64,000 bases of DNA from Gracilaria caudata (lineage: Eukaryota > Rhodophyta > Florideophyceae > Gracilariales > Gracilariaceae): positions 1 to 64,000 of the forward strand of contig JASCIV010000023.1 of NCBI GenBank assembly GCA_030374735.1. Reading direction: 5' to 3'. A model generated the notes under the pieces. That model saw nothing but the letters and a program-made list of their open reading frames with translations, was not told the DNA's origin and ran no database searches. The position numbers were made by a program, and so were the translations under genes. The number at the start of each line of letters is the position of its first letter. Positions within the stretch are counted from its first letter, which is position 1. Below are positions 28,090 through 38,402 of this stretch, piece after piece.

Positions 28090-29523
28090 ATGCAGGCGTT
28101 TATTCAACTACCGTCATCAGCGCTGTTTTCGGCCAGTCCTCGAAGCTCATTCATCTCACACAACCACCATGTCACCAAGCATCGCCATAAATCGACGCCA
28201 CGTCGATATCCTCAACCACCTCACATCACAGCCACCCTACAACAGGGAGCGGCCCCAGTGGGCACCGACGACGCCCTTCGAGAAGCCGTACGCCGCGCAA
28301 CCACAGAAGGCAATAACTTTTCTCGTCGCATTTCTGTTCTAGGATCCACTGGTTCTATCGGCACTCAAACCCTCGACCTCGTTCGAGAGGCGCCCCAGTT
28401 CTTTTCGGTCGCTTCACTGTCAGCAGCATCCAATGTCGATCTTCTCGTGGAGCAAGCGCGAGAGTTTTCTCCGGATATGGTGTGCATTTTGAATGAGTCA
28501 CGAGCTGCCGAATTGCGTCAGAAACTCAATGAAGCTGGTTGTTCCGCTGTCAAAGTCGTTGCTGGCAAGGATGGCGTCGTAGAAGCTGCGGCCGATACCG
28601 ACGCGCAGGTCGTTGTCACCGGTATTGTGGGTTGTGCTGGGTTGTTACCCACAGTAGCTGCGATTCGAGCTGGAAAGGATATAGCGTTGGCCAACAAAGA
28701 AACACTCATTGCTGGTGGACCAGTTGTGGTTCCCCTCGTCAAGAAGTTTGGAATAAGTATGACCGCCGCTGATTCCGAACATTCGGCCATCTTTCAATGT
28801 CTGCAGGGCGCGCCGTCAAAGTCACTCAGGCGTATCATCTTGACTGCATCCGGTGGAGCTTTTCGCGATTGGAATGCTGCGGATTTGCACAAGGTGACCC
28901 TTGCAGACGCATTGAAACATCCCAACTGGAGCATGGGCGCCAAGATCACCATCGACTCTGCTAGTTTGTACAACAAAGCTGCTGAGGTTATCGAGGCGCA
29001 CTACCTTTTTGGAGCGGACTATGAGCACATCGATGCTGTTATACACAAACAATCGATCATTCATTCTATGGTTGAGTTTGAGGATTCATCTGTTCTAGCA
29101 CAACTTGGATGGCCGGATATGCGTTTACCACTGTTATACGCTATTTCGTGGCCACACCGAATTGCAATGCCGTCTTTCAAGCCACTGGATCTCGTCCAAG
29201 TGGGCTCCTTAACCTTTCAGGAAGTAGACCGGGAGAAGTATCCCAACATGGATTTGGCGTACATTGCCGGACGAAAAGCAGGCACCATGACCTGCGTTTT
29301 GAATGCAGCGAATGAAGCTGCAGTGGAAATGTTCCGCGAAGAAAAAATTCACTTCCTTGATATTCCAAGAATTAATCAAGCTATGATGGAGATGCACAAC
29401 GAGCAATTCGTTCAAGAACCCACACTTGATGAAATTGTATACTTCGACCAAGTGACTAGGACTTATGCCAGAGAATTTGTATCTTCAGGCAAGTTGGCTC
29501 AAACTTTTGCTACCCTGAAGTAA
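28090..29523 (+). CDS. DXR: 1-deoxy-D-xylulose-5-phosphate reductoisomerase, plastidic
   Basis: 477 aa. Converts DXP to 2-C-methyl-D-erythritol-4-phosphate with NADPH, the committed step of the plastid MEP isoprenoid pathway. An N-terminal transit peptide of about 70 residues (Ser/His/Arg-rich) precedes the NADPH motif [13 protein letters not shown]. Catalytic signatures follow: [19 protein letters not shown] with metal-binding Asp and Glu, ASGGAFRDW, and [12 protein letters not shown] with [14 protein letters not shown]. Length and domain order are those of the plant enzyme. IPP isomerase, further along the pathway, is at 57.1 kb. Confidence 0.98.
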   Translation: MQAFIQLPSSALFSASPRSSFISHNHHVTKHRHKSTPRRYPQPPHITATLQQGAAPVGTDDALREAVRRATTEGNNFSRRISVLGSTGSIGTQTLDLVREAPQFFSVASLSAASNVDLLVEQAREFSPDMVCILNESRAAELRQKLNEAGCSAVKVVAGKDGVVEAAADTDAQVVVTGIVGCAGLLPTVAAIRAGKDIALANKETLIAGGPVVVPLVKKFGISMTAADSEHSAIFQCLQGAPSKSLRRIILTASGGAFRDWNAADLHKVTLADALKHPNWSMGAKITIDSASLYNKAAEVIEAHYLFGADYEHIDAVIHKQSIIHSMVEFEDSSVLAQLGWPDMRLPLLYAISWPHRIAMPSFKPLDLVQVGSLTFQEVDREKYPNMDLAYIAGRKAGTMTCVLNAANEAAVEMFREEKIHFLDIPRINQAMMEMHNEQFVQEPTLDEIVYFDQVTRTYAREFVSSGKLAQTFATLK

Positions 29524-29689
29524 TCAAGCTGCCTTTGGCTCATTTCCGCCGACGGAAATGTAACAGTAGTTTCAAGGTATAGCTTACTGTAACTTTTGTT
29601 TCATAGAATTATCGGGTTGGTTGTAAAAACTTCTCGACTCGATAATAGCAGAGTAAATGGACCACCGTTTCTATTGCTCAAAATCGTGT

Positions 29690-30286
29690 TCATGGTTCGT
29701 TCGAATCGTCCATGTTTTCGTAATCGTCCGGAGACATTAACGCATCGACAGCAGTTTTGATCTGAGACGACCAAGGAAGTACGATACCTAAGTACCCTTC
29801 AGTAAGTGGTGTGTTATTGATCAGGGATGTGTCTTTTGCTAAGGCATCATTATACTCTAGGAGGGTACCTTTGATTGCGCATTGAACGGCATACCTGTCG
29901 CCCGCAGCGCAGGTGATAGTACATAATCGGGTCTTTTCTTCCACGACAATGCCGCCTTTCTTTCGCTTGCCCTTCACCTGACGCATTTCCACGCGATAGT
30001 CGACAGCTTGAACCGCTTTTCGTTGGGTAACAATGGGGTGTTTCGGAGATAAGCACAGGACGCAGATACCGTTGTGATGACGCGCTACGCACACATCTTC
30101 TCCTCGAGGTGGTGGCTTGGTTCTTGGCGCCAGAAGACGGGCGAGACCTGGAGCGTAGTGAAGGGTGAAGTACCGCTCAATTGTGCCGGGTGGCACCACC
30201 CGATGCATGATTCCCGCGTTGGGTCTCAGCGGAAAGAGAAGCGAGACGTGCTGGTGTTCCGGTGTGAAATGATCCCAGCCAAGCAT
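29690..30286 (-). CDS. ABITRAM: Abitram (FAM206A/Simiate) family protein
   Basis: 198 aa from the ATG at 30286. It matches the small conserved Abitram family: an N-terminal IERYFTLHY motif, HHNGICVLCLSPKHPI, a V-D-Y-R-V-E strand with a Lys-rich KGKRKKGG turn, a LCTITCAAGDRYAV strand and the diagnostic LTEGYLGIVLP near the end. The fold resembles a biotinyl/lipoyl or glycine-cleavage-H hammerhead. In mammals it binds actin and associates with nuclear speckles; its role in algae is unknown. The ~35 residues before MHRVV are poorly conserved, so a start at 30208 is possible. Confidence 0.85.
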   Translation of the reverse strand: MLGWDHFTPEHQHVSLLFPLRPNAGIMHRVVPPGTIERYFTLHYAPGLARLLAPRTKPPPRGEDVCVARHHNGICVLCLSPKHPIVTQRKAVQAVDYRVEMRQVKGKRKKGGIVVEEKTRLCTITCAAGDRYAVQCAIKGTLLEYNDALAKDTSLINNTPLTEGYLGIVLPWSSQIKTAVDALMSPDDYENMDDSNEP

Positions 30287-30671
30287 TCCAAAGCTGAAAC
30301 TGCAAGAGCTGCCCACGGCTCACGGCGGCCCTGCTAACGACTGAGATGCGTATTGAGGCTAATTCCGGCACTGTAAGCACGAATGAGGACGGTGCATTGC
30401 ACCGGACATCATCCTCGACGTCCATGCTCGCGAATCCCGATCTGCATCTCGGGATGAATTGTGCGAAAGCGACGCAGCTGCGATATATCACAGGCGAAAA
30501 TTGCGTGTCAAGTCCAGCATGAGCAATCTGGAGAACTGTGCTTTGAGCTCATAGGTATGTCTGGACCTTTTCCGCTGGTCCGTTACCATTACGTTCAAGA
30601 TTTTGAGGTTGTACAGGCAGAGTTCTGATAGAGGGTAGGCACTGCCAACCTCCTTCACAGCGCGACGAAAG
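30287..30671. promoter_or_regulatory. Divergent intergenic region, Abitram / NCA2-like
   Basis: 385 bp between divergent starts. No TATA box or known motif recognised. Confidence 0.35.
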
Positions 30672-32405
30672 ATGGATCTTCTACCTCAGCTTTCTGTTGT
30701 TCTGAAGAAGCTGTTGTTTCCCAATACTGGATTCACCAAACGGCAAAAGCCTTCAGTTGCGTTTGAAATCAACAATTCCCAATCTGTTCAACATCTACTG
30801 CAAATCTTGTCAGAGCGAACTGAAGATATCGTGGCCGACAACCAGGCGTTGGCGCACCTGCGGTTGCGAAGCAGTCATTATCTTCTAGAACTCATCGTCA
30901 CACTCGTTCAACGACTTGAATCATACTCCCTCTACTACCGAACCGAGTCGGCATCACTTCGAAAGTCTCTCAGCGGCATAGTATTTCGCTATTCTTTCTC
31001 GTCATCCGCTCTGTCGAGGGCAGAATTCAACGATGAGATTCGAAACCTTATCGAACTAATCATACATTCAGTTTGTCAGTTCATCGGCTTGCACATGCAA
31101 ACAGGCCATGCCATCCGCCTTGCTCTGCGAGAAGGTCGTCAGGACGATCTCGCTCGTGCCATTGTAACCTCGTGTCGGCAAGTGAGTTCTTTCAATCATG
31201 CAATAACGCAAGCCGACTCTGCGACAAATCTACCACACAATTTGCAAGAAGTCGTGAGAACGTCCATCTCCGCAACTCGCAAAGACATATCGGAACAATC
31301 ACATATCGCCGGTCAGCTTGGCCAGTTTTGGAATCAGAACGGCTCTTCAAGTGCAAAGCGCTTTGGAGCCCACGATGTGCGGCTTACTGTACAAATAATT
31401 CAACGCGAACTGTCTGATATACCGAATACATTGAGACGTTTTAGCCGATTGTGTGAACGAGACGTAGCAAAACCATATGACATCAGAAGACGACCGTTTC
31501 GGTACGGAGGCCTGGCTATCATCACAGGGGTATCAACAAGCTATTTGACACGAAACGCGGCTTTTTTCGGTGGAAGCGGGGCCCTAGAGGAAGCCGTGGT
31601 AAACTGTGGAGTGGTGTTTCGGAGTTTCATTGATAACAATGTTGTCCTTCCGATTACACGCTTCTACAAACAAGTCTTTCGCACCTCCACGGTCACATCT
31701 GATGAAAAGTCAGTTTCAGACTCACGCATCATTCTTCAAGAAATGCTTACCGAGTTTACGGATAAGTACTTGAAGCAAGTTGACGGGGCGACGAACATGG
31801 CAAAGGCTGGCGACTTCAAGGCGGTGACAAAGCTAATTCTCGAACAGGCACGTCACCCGTTCAGAAACACCGTTATGGGAAGCCTTCCACACGCGATGCT
31901 TCTGCAAGTTCAGAAATTGAAATGCGATGTCGAAGAATTGATGCTGAAGAGCATGCAGCTTCTTCGCGCACAGGAGCTTAATCTTGCACTTGTCGCTCTA
32001 GCTCCGTCATTGCTCACAATAGCTTCAATAGCCCAAATCTTTTCCCTAATTGCGTTTCATCTGCGTGGTAGGAACGCGGGAATGATTGTATCGGGGGGTC
32101 AAACGGCGCGTTTTCTTCTTGGAGATATACATTCCGCTTTTCTTGCGATCGAAGCAGAGGAAGGAGCAGATGCGCGTCAAACCGAATATATTTTGAGACA
32201 TATGAAACACATTGGGGTTATTCACGTTAAAGTCGTTGAGGTACTTAACCTGATAGAACTCGGGATCATAACCGCGCCTGAGAAGGTCATTTTTCGTTTT
32301 ACAGACGATCTTGAGTTGTTGCGATCGGCTGATGAACATATCAATCAAAGAAGAATACATGTGGATAGGATGCTTAGGTGTTATTCATTTCTCCAAACAA
32401 AATAA
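30672..32405 (+). CDS. NCA2/DGS1-family mitochondrial membrane protein
   Basis: 577 aa. The second half matches the NCA2 domain: LILEQARHPFRNTVMGSLPHAM followed by LLQVQKLKCDVEELML and a hydrophobic segment (LVALAPSLLTIASIAQIF), plus an upstream YLTRNAAFFGG motif after a membrane-proximal basic stretch. Yeast Nca2 affects expression of mitochondrial ATP synthase subunits and sits in the outer membrane with lipid-trafficking components; plant DGS1 affects galactolipid levels. Residues 1-280 are helical and specific to this protein. Start is the first ATG of the frame. Confidence 0.82.
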   Translation: MDLLPQLSVVLKKLLFPNTGFTKRQKPSVAFEINNSQSVQHLLQILSERTEDIVADNQALAHLRLRSSHYLLELIVTLVQRLESYSLYYRTESASLRKSLSGIVFRYSFSSSALSRAEFNDEIRNLIELIIHSVCQFIGLHMQTGHAIRLALREGRQDDLARAIVTSCRQVSSFNHAITQADSATNLPHNLQEVVRTSISATRKDISEQSHIAGQLGQFWNQNGSSSAKRFGAHDVRLTVQIIQRELSDIPNTLRRFSRLCERDVAKPYDIRRRPFRYGGLAIITGVSTSYLTRNAAFFGGSGALEEAVVNCGVVFRSFIDNNVVLPITRFYKQVFRTSTVTSDEKSVSDSRIILQEMLTEFTDKYLKQVDGATNMAKAGDFKAVTKLILEQARHPFRNTVMGSLPHAMLLQVQKLKCDVEELMLKSMQLLRAQELNLALVALAPSLLTIASIAQIFSLIAFHLRGRNAGMIVSGGQTARFLLGDIHSAFLAIEAEEGADARQTEYILRHMKHIGVIHVKVVEVLNLIELGIITAPEKVIFRFTDDLELLRSADEHINQRRIHVDRMLRCYSFLQTK

Positions 32406-33011
32406 AGAGCGCCGCACCATACCAATCCGGCTGTCGAGTCTTGGCGCCGGGCAGTTCGCTCTTAAGCCCTGAAGCGTGTACTGTACGAAGAAAGCCTTTG
32501 CTCTGTAGGGTTCGACAGCTGTCAAAATGTATGAGAACCGGGCGAAGTGAAAACCATTCAGTCTTAGATCTGTTGGGAAAAAAAGAACAGCAGGTAACTT
32601 CTTCACGGAAATGTAGGGTACTTGTCAATCGAAGGAGTCATTCAAGTCGGATGAGCATAATGTCAATAGTTGAGAAAATACAACACGCTCCAAGAATGTG
32701 GTGTTTCTCCGAATGTCAAGGTCAAAATGTAAGGTTAACGAGAACGCTCTCGTTTCTTGGCTGGGCCTGGTCTAGAATACAGTATCAATGAGTCCCGAAG
32801 TGCAACTGAAGTGCAATCGGAATCTCTTCGGGGAAAACTATTTCTAAACCCGAATCAAGAAACCGCCTTCCAAGACGCAAGATGTTCCTAGTTATTCCTA
32901 AGTTATCCTTGACGGTTTTAGTCCCTCCTGTCTTTGAGAACGCATATGAAATCGAGAGCATGTGGTTCGAAGAATCCATTTCCTTTTGTAAAACGAAAGA
33001 GACGAAGGGGA
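32406..33011. other. Convergent spacer, nothing recognised
   Basis: About 600 bp between the NCA2-like and RimO stop codons. Open frames overlap but show no domain. Confidence 0.5.
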
Positions 33012-34502
33012 TTATTCAGCTGGTTCCCCGTACAGGTCGAACGAAGACGTTCCTAAGATCCTCACTTTCAATATTGTTCCTGGTTCTATTCGTTGTAAAA
33101 TGTGCACACACCCGTCAATCTCAGGGGCATCAAATCGACAACGCCCAATGGAGTGTCCGTCTTCAATCCTGTCCACGATCACATCAAGAATTCGGCCAAC
33201 CTGCTCAGAAGCGATTTCTTCTTGAATTTGTTGTTGTATGGACACTAGCTCGTCCCTTCTGTACTCCCGAAGCTCCTGAGGCACTTGATCCGCATATCCT
33301 GCAGCTGGAGTGCCCTCTTCCTCGCTGTACACAAAGAAACCAGCGTGTTGAAAACGACTTTTCTTTATGAACTCTACAAGTTGCTGATGATCCTCTTCCG
33401 ACTCTCCTGGAAATCCCACGATGAAGGTCGTCCGCAGAGCTAGGCCTGGGATTCCCTCTCGTAATCGAATCAAAAGTTCCTCCGTATGTTTCCTTCCTGG
33501 TCGACTCATCCGACGTAGCACCTTGTCTGATATGTGCTGAAGAGGAATGTCGATATACTTGCACACAACGTCAAGATCGGCAATAGCTCTAATAAGCTCT
33601 TCCGTGAAATAAGATGGATAACAGTACAAGAGACGCAACCATTTGGCCTCGGTATTGCTTCTTGCAACATGGTGCAGTAGATGACTAAGCCTTCTGCTTT
33701 CATCCGGGGGGAAATCCATGCCGTACTGATTTGTATCTTCGGCGATAAATACCAGTTCTTTGGCCCCAGCGGCAACTAGTGTGTCGATTTCTTTGGTTAA
33801 GCTGTTCCAATCCTTTGATCGAAACTTTCCTCTGAACTGACCTGGAATGGCGCAAAAAGTACAGGAGTGGGAGCAGCCCTCTGCTAGACGAACATATACG
33901 GAGTGCTTCGGACCCAGTCTCACACGTTCATGCTCTGGGCGAAAAGGAACATCAGTTACACCAACATTAACCTTCTTGAAAGGAGCTTGAACTTCTTTCG
34001 TTGCTAGCGCTTTCACGCGTTGAGGCAGTTCTTGATAGTGTTCAAATCCAACAACAGCGTCTACCTCCGGTAACTCTTCAGCGAGGAGATCTGCGTATCT
34101 TTGAGCAAGACATCCAGTGATGATAACGCCCTTTGTCCCCTTTTCTTTGCCTTTGGCAGCGTTTAGAATTGCATCAATTGACTCTCGTTTGGCATCTTCG
34201 ACGAATCCACACGTATTCACAACGATCACATCGGCGGGATTTTCTGCGCTGGAGGACTGAATCTTGATGCCATTCTTAGCAAGATCGGAAAGCATGACCT
34301 CTGCGTCTGTGACGTTCTTTGGACATCCTAAGGAAACAAGCGAAACTGTTGTCTGCGATGGAATTGATGTCGGATTTACCAAGGCAGGCCGAGCATCCAT
34401 TGCTGGTGGACGGTATCTTCTTCGGGAACATTTCCGTTTAGAAGCCCTTGGTGGCAAATGAACCAGTGTTGGGCTTGTGAAGGCTGTAATCAACGGTGGC
34501 AT
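33012..34502 (-). CDS. rimO: RimO-type radical-SAM methylthiotransferase, organellar
   Basis: 496 aa from the ATG at 34502. A basic N-terminal extension of about 50 residues (SKRKCSRRRYRPP) suggests import into plastid or mitochondrion. Domains in order: UPF0004 (SLGCPKNVTDAE, VNTCGFVEDAK, TGCLAQRY, holding the three Cys of the auxiliary cluster), radical SAM with C210-x3-C214-x2-C217 (CSHSCTFCAIP), and a C-terminal TRAM domain (VIVDRIEDGHSIGRCRFDAPEIDG). The C-P-K-N and CAIP wording favours RimO over MiaB. RimO methylthiolates an Asp of ribosomal protein uS12. Confidence 0.93.
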   Translation of the reverse strand: MPPLITAFTSPTLVHLPPRASKRKCSRRRYRPPAMDARPALVNPTSIPSQTTVSLVSLGCPKNVTDAEVMLSDLAKNGIKIQSSSAENPADVIVVNTCGFVEDAKRESIDAILNAAKGKEKGTKGVIITGCLAQRYADLLAEELPEVDAVVGFEHYQELPQRVKALATKEVQAPFKKVNVGVTDVPFRPEHERVRLGPKHSVYVRLAEGCSHSCTFCAIPGQFRGKFRSKDWNSLTKEIDTLVAAGAKELVFIAEDTNQYGMDFPPDESRRLSHLLHHVARSNTEAKWLRLLYCYPSYFTEELIRAIADLDVVCKYIDIPLQHISDKVLRRMSRPGRKHTEELLIRLREGIPGLALRTTFIVGFPGESEEDHQQLVEFIKKSRFQHAGFFVYSEEEGTPAAGYADQVPQELREYRRDELVSIQQQIQEEIASEQVGRILDVIVDRIEDGHSIGRCRFDAPEIDGCVHILQRIEPGTILKVRILGTSSFDLYGEPAE

Positions 34503-34939
34503 TGATGGCAATGGTTCGAAGTCCCCGGCAGAATAACGGCCAGTTTCACACGAAGAAATGTCTTAGGCACTGTGACCGCGATTCCAGAAGACTCAGCGCA
34601 ATGCTCACTTGCAAAATCTCCGGGGTGACATCATGATGGAGATTAGAGCAAGTGGGGCACGTGTCGACAGAATCTAAACAGGGGCTGACTTGCCTGAGGG
34701 GCAACCCCAAAAATTTTGGGGATCTGTCCTCGGCATTCCGCCAGCCGACAGACTGTCGGTCGATATTCGGCACCAGTGCAATCTAAACAAGAGCTGTCGG
34801 TTGACGGACAAGAGTAAAACAGGACACGGCATGACCTGACATTGTTTATCTCCTTCGAAGCTAAACTGTATCTCTTTGAGTCAGGTTGTCCCTGCGATCC
34901 GAAGAGTCTTTTCAACAGGGCTGCAAAACTCAGCACGCA
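34503..34939. promoter_or_regulatory. Divergent intergenic region with palindrome and direct repeat
   Basis: 437 bp between RimO and the small orphan gene. A perfect palindrome CCCCAAAA-A-TTTTGGGG lies at 34705-34721. AATCTAAACA followed by a purine-rich GCTG motif occurs twice (34671 and 34780). A CTGTCGG/CCGACAG cluster lies at about 34740-34800. Confidence 0.5.
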
Positions 34940-35323
34940 ATGAACGACTCTAACAAACTACCAGAATTTCCAGTTTACGGAGATGGTTTCTCCAACTTCA
35001 AGGGCAGTTCCTCCTCCGAGAGCAATTCAATGATGGCATACATACCCGACGAACGGGATGTTCAGAATACAATCACAATCAAACACAGTCACAGACTTCT
35101 TGCATCGTGCTCTCGTGCAGATAGAGACCTACAGACAACACGTCCAGTGATTAAAAAGCAGACCAGGAAGCGAAAGTCGGAGCAGAGTAGGAGACGAGCG
35201 GGCAGTGCGCCACGCAACGGTGATGGATATGTTCCGAGACGGTCTGCGAGAATTCGAGGAAGTGAGGCTGATACTGTGGGGCATTATGAGGAGGAAGAAG
35301 ATGAAGATGAAGACTTTATGTGA
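34940..35323 (+). CDS. Small hypothetical protein, basic centre with acidic tail
   Basis: 127 aa from the ATG at 34940. No family recognised. It begins polar and Ser-rich, has a strongly basic middle (KKQTRKRKSEQSRRR, then VPRRSARIRG) that reads as a nuclear-localisation or nucleic-acid-binding patch, and ends in a run of Glu/Asp. The pattern suggests a nuclear or chromatin-associated disordered protein; this is inference from composition. It converges with eIF3m 208 bp away. Confidence 0.55.
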   Translation: MNDSNKLPEFPVYGDGFSNFKGSSSSESNSMMAYIPDERDVQNTITIKHSHRLLASCSRADRDLQTTRPVIKKQTRKRKSEQSRRRAGSAPRNGDGYVPRRSARIRGSEADTVGHYEEEEDEDEDFM

Positions 35324-35531
35324 CAAATGTGGTTAGTCAGTTGCAAATGGACACACGTTCGATCCCTTTCACAAAGCCTGTACGACGACTTGAGATGCAC
35401 TATTTTTTTCCTGGTGACGTTTAACAGGTACGGGGCACAATGCGGTGGAATTCTGTATCTTCTTAGTTCTCGTTTCGTGGAGCATGTAGCGCAAAGAGTG
35501 ACCGGTCCAGATTTAGTACAATTATGCCATC

Positions 35532-36815
35532 TTAGCCCGAAAAAGCTTCCGCAGCTGCTGCTGTCGACGCCTTCCTAGTTTCACGCAGTGCCCCCAGCAG
35601 TTCCCCAATATTCTCCTTCCAGATATTGATACGTTCAGAAAGTGGTTGCCATTCTTCTCTGGTAAACATTCGTTGCGTCGACCGATATATCGCCACAGAT
35701 GATTTGAGTTGATTAATCTTACCGTCCACAAGCCCAGAGCTAATAGCACGGATAACCCATTCCTCGACCTGATCCTCAGGAATTTGCAAGGCATTAGCAA
35801 TCTTGTCATACGTGAGGTCCTGAGAATCTATTCCCAGAGATGCAAAAGTAAGCAACCTCATCTTGTCTTCTGCCACTTCTACGTCGATATCGTGTTTCTT
35901 GAGCAAGACCTCGTGTCTTGACTTGAAGTCGGAAAATACTGCAAGCTCATCTCTTACAAAAATCCATATCAACTCATGCAGAAGCTTGAAATCTCCACCC
36001 AAGTTGCCGAAACGCTTTACTGCATCCAATTCCAACAAAGTATCGAAGCGATAGAGCTTTGGTAAACGCACTGCTTGGACGATGACATCGATTGTGGCAG
36101 CCTCCGCAGCCTGCAGTTCTTGGTCCGTCGCGCCGTTGTACAAACTGAGATGTTTCACATTAAATGCAAAAGCCTTGTCGGCCATGTTCGCAGACTTCAA
36201 TGCTTCGTAGCAAACTTTGTACATTTGTCGCTTCTCTTCCACAGACGATTGCCATTGACGCAAGAACACATCAATCTTCGGCAGAACCGTGTCCACAATA
36301 TTCGGGATCAGATTGACTTTAGCGGTGAGCGCTATAGTTGCCATGAGCAAGGTGAAGCGCTTAGCATGATACTCTTCGCCGACAAAATTATAAAGCAACG
36401 CCATACATCGCAGTCGCAGCTCCCCGTTCGAAACACCATCGCAAAGACCAATGCGAATCTTATCAACGAGATCGTCATTCATAGCGCATCGTTTCTTTGC
36501 CCAAACCAACAGCTCCTGCATACAGCCTTCCAAAGAGCCCGATGTGCTGTGGTCTTCAGGAGTATCAAGCGCCTTGATAAAAGCATCGGCCAACTGGTTG
36601 GTGGCACCCAGCGCATCCCCTGCGGCCTCGGCTTCAACTATGGAATCATGAAGACGCTCTTCCCCGATACATGATTGTAAATAGTTGGCAGCAGCTGCGA
36701 GTTCTGTGCGAAGAACTGAGAGATCCCGATCATCCACGTCTTCGTCGTCTGGAAGAGCGGTGGGACCGTTGTTGTGAACGCCGTTTGTGTCGACGTCGCT
36801 GACGGGAGCGACCAT
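35532..36815 (-). CDS. EIF3M: Translation initiation factor eIF3 subunit M
   Basis: 427 aa from the ATG at 36815. The helical repeat region and C-terminal PCI domain are those of eIF3m: LRLRCMALLYNF, RFTLLMATIAL, MYKVCYEALK, the ELDAVKRF segment, KMRLLTFASL and the winged-helix IANALQIPEDQVEEWVIRAI. eIF3m is a core PCI subunit of the eIF3 complex, which recruits the 43S complex to mRNA in the cytosol. The N-terminal 30 residues are polar and variable. The CSN7-like PCI end fits eIF3m better than a COP9 subunit. Confidence 0.93.
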   Translation of the reverse strand: MVAPVSDVDTNGVHNNGPTALPDDEDVDDRDLSVLRTELAAAANYLQSCIGEERLHDSIVEAEAAGDALGATNQLADAFIKALDTPEDHSTSGSLEGCMQELLVWAKKRCAMNDDLVDKIRIGLCDGVSNGELRLRCMALLYNFVGEEYHAKRFTLLMATIALTAKVNLIPNIVDTVLPKIDVFLRQWQSSVEEKRQMYKVCYEALKSANMADKAFAFNVKHLSLYNGATDQELQAAEAATIDVIVQAVRLPKLYRFDTLLELDAVKRFGNLGGDFKLLHELIWIFVRDELAVFSDFKSRHEVLLKKHDIDVEVAEDKMRLLTFASLGIDSQDLTYDKIANALQIPEDQVEEWVIRAISSGLVDGKINQLKSSVAIYRSTQRMFTREEWQPLSERINIWKENIGELLGALRETRKASTAAAAEAFSG

Positions 36816-37434
36816 CCTCCCGATTTGATTCAAAGCAAGCACAGGTTATGTACGGTAGTCGAATGATTGCTGTCTATAACTGAACAGTAAAGTTGAAAGA
36901 AAGCTCTGCATCGGACTGCCAAGTTGCACGGAAGATGGGAAAGACTTCGACGGCGACGATCAAGTGTAAAAAAATAAAATAGGATTTAGCTGTATTAACG
37001 AAAATCGCCGCGATGACTTTATATCTCGGAGCTAGTTACGGAACGTTCGGCTCCATATGTCTCCGAAGGTAGTATCATATATCCGTGTGCTACAGGGGAA
37101 AGCGGGCCGAGCGGGCGTGATCCGATGTGCTCTGATGCGGCCCAAGCGCGCGCCACCAAGCGGTGCGAGGGGTGTAATTTACAGCTCTATTTTTGTACGG
37201 TTGGATCACCCATTTTGCCTTTTATCTCAGAACGGTCTCCACGCGCTCCCAAGATCTGCGCAACGCTTTACTTCTCGTCGCGCTCCGTCGTGCGTCCAAC
37301 ACAAAGCGTTTCTTGTGCGCTTCTTCCACCAGCACGAAATAACAGTTCTTCCCTGGCGCGTCCGCGTGCTGTTTTATCAACGCACCTTCTGCCCAAACTA
37401 CTCACCAAACGAAAGAAGAGGCAACTCGAAAACC
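36816..37434. promoter_or_regulatory. Divergent intergenic region, eIF3m / rubredoxin
   Basis: About 620 bp. A TTTATATC box at about 37018-37025 faces the rubredoxin gene. An in-frame ATG at 37057 lies close to the expected transcription start, and the sequence between it and 37435 reads like leader rather than protein. Confidence 0.4.
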
Positions 37435-38229
37435 ATGTGCAAAATCGCCTTCGTCTCGGCGTTCCACGGCGTCAAATGCTCCTCAAACAGAACAGAAACG
37501 CAATCTTTGCAGCGAAAGCCGCTCAAACGTGCACATCATGTGATACGCACCAGGTCATTACCAGCGAGAATGGCACTTCCTTCACCGTCGAACATGCAGA
37601 GATCGCCTAGACCACGGCGAGTGTTAGGCATAATTGGCAAGTCTGCGACACAGGAAAAACGAAACGTCACGGTCGAAACTGAGTCATCTGAATCCACAGG
37701 GTTTATGGGCTTTAAAACAAAGGCACATTGGGAGGGTATCGGCGTGCTTCCGTTGTTTTTCGTCGGATTTGGATTTGCAGCGCTGGGCATCAAGATGTTC
37801 AAGGTGAAGAGTGGAGAGTGGTCAAGTGGACCTTCAGCTGTGAACAAAGTAACCGTTCCAAAGACGGCCATCACATCGTCCGAAGAAGAGGCTGAACTGC
37901 ACGTGTTCAAATGTGGAGGATGCGGGTATGAAATGTACCCTGCGCGCGGACGCGAATTCAAGTTCTTTCCAGACTCGTTTAAATGCCCGCTTTGTGGAAC
38001 GCCTAAGAGCGAGTTTTGGGACTTGAATGACCCAGATGACCCTCGAAATCAGGAGAGCGAGGAGGAAAGCGAAGAAGAAGAGGCTGTGGGCGAGGACAGC
38101 AGCGTGCAAGATGTTACTTCACAATCGGACGGCGCGGAGTCAATGCGCTCAGAAAGCGGGAGCAACGCTGGAAATGAGGGCACCAGCACAACGGCGAAAG
38201 ACCGTACTGACTCTGATACATCTACCTAA
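37435..38229 (+). CDS. Membrane-anchored rubredoxin, probably plastid
   Basis: 264 aa from the ATG at 37435 (AAAACCATG context). Residues 1-60 are basic and Ser-rich, like a transit peptide. One hydrophobic segment (about 101-121, GVLPLFFVGFGFAALG) precedes a rubredoxin domain with both iron-binding pairs: C160-x2-C163-GYEMYP and C184-P-L-C187-GTPKSEF. The tail after about 200 is very acidic and disordered. Rubredoxins carry one Fe on four Cys; thylakoid RubA/RBD1 is needed for photosystem assembly but has its membrane helix after the Fe domain, not before it. A start at 37057 (390 aa) is less likely. Confidence 0.85.
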   Translation: MCKIAFVSAFHGVKCSSNRTETQSLQRKPLKRAHHVIRTRSLPARMALPSPSNMQRSPRPRRVLGIIGKSATQEKRNVTVETESSESTGFMGFKTKAHWEGIGVLPLFFVGFGFAALGIKMFKVKSGEWSSGPSAVNKVTVPKTAITSSEEEAELHVFKCGGCGYEMYPARGREFKFFPDSFKCPLCGTPKSEFWDLNDPDDPRNQESEEESEEEEAVGEDSSVQDVTSQSDGAESMRSESGSNAGNEGTSTTAKDRTDSDTST

Positions 38230-38402
38230 TTGTAAATGCAAACTGCTGTGAGCGATTTAGTTTTTCGGCAAACTGTTGCTGGTTTGCGCGCGATTCTGTG
38301 AGCGACGGCTCAACTTGACGGCTCAACTTATCTGCGGTCGCTGATCTCCGCTCGCAACTGCTGAACTCATCCACCCTTTGTACTCTCGAGGACATGCGAC
38401 AG

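Noticed and set aside
29680..29720. TTCGAATC sequence resembling a tRNA T-loop
   Set aside because: No matching acceptor or anticodon arms; it encodes the C-terminus of Abitram. Other GTTCGA sites in the window failed the same check.
37057..37434. In-frame N-terminal extension of the rubredoxin protein
   Set aside because: The ATG at 37057 sits near the expected transcription start and the extension has leader-like composition; the ATG at 37435 has better context and gives a normal transit peptide.
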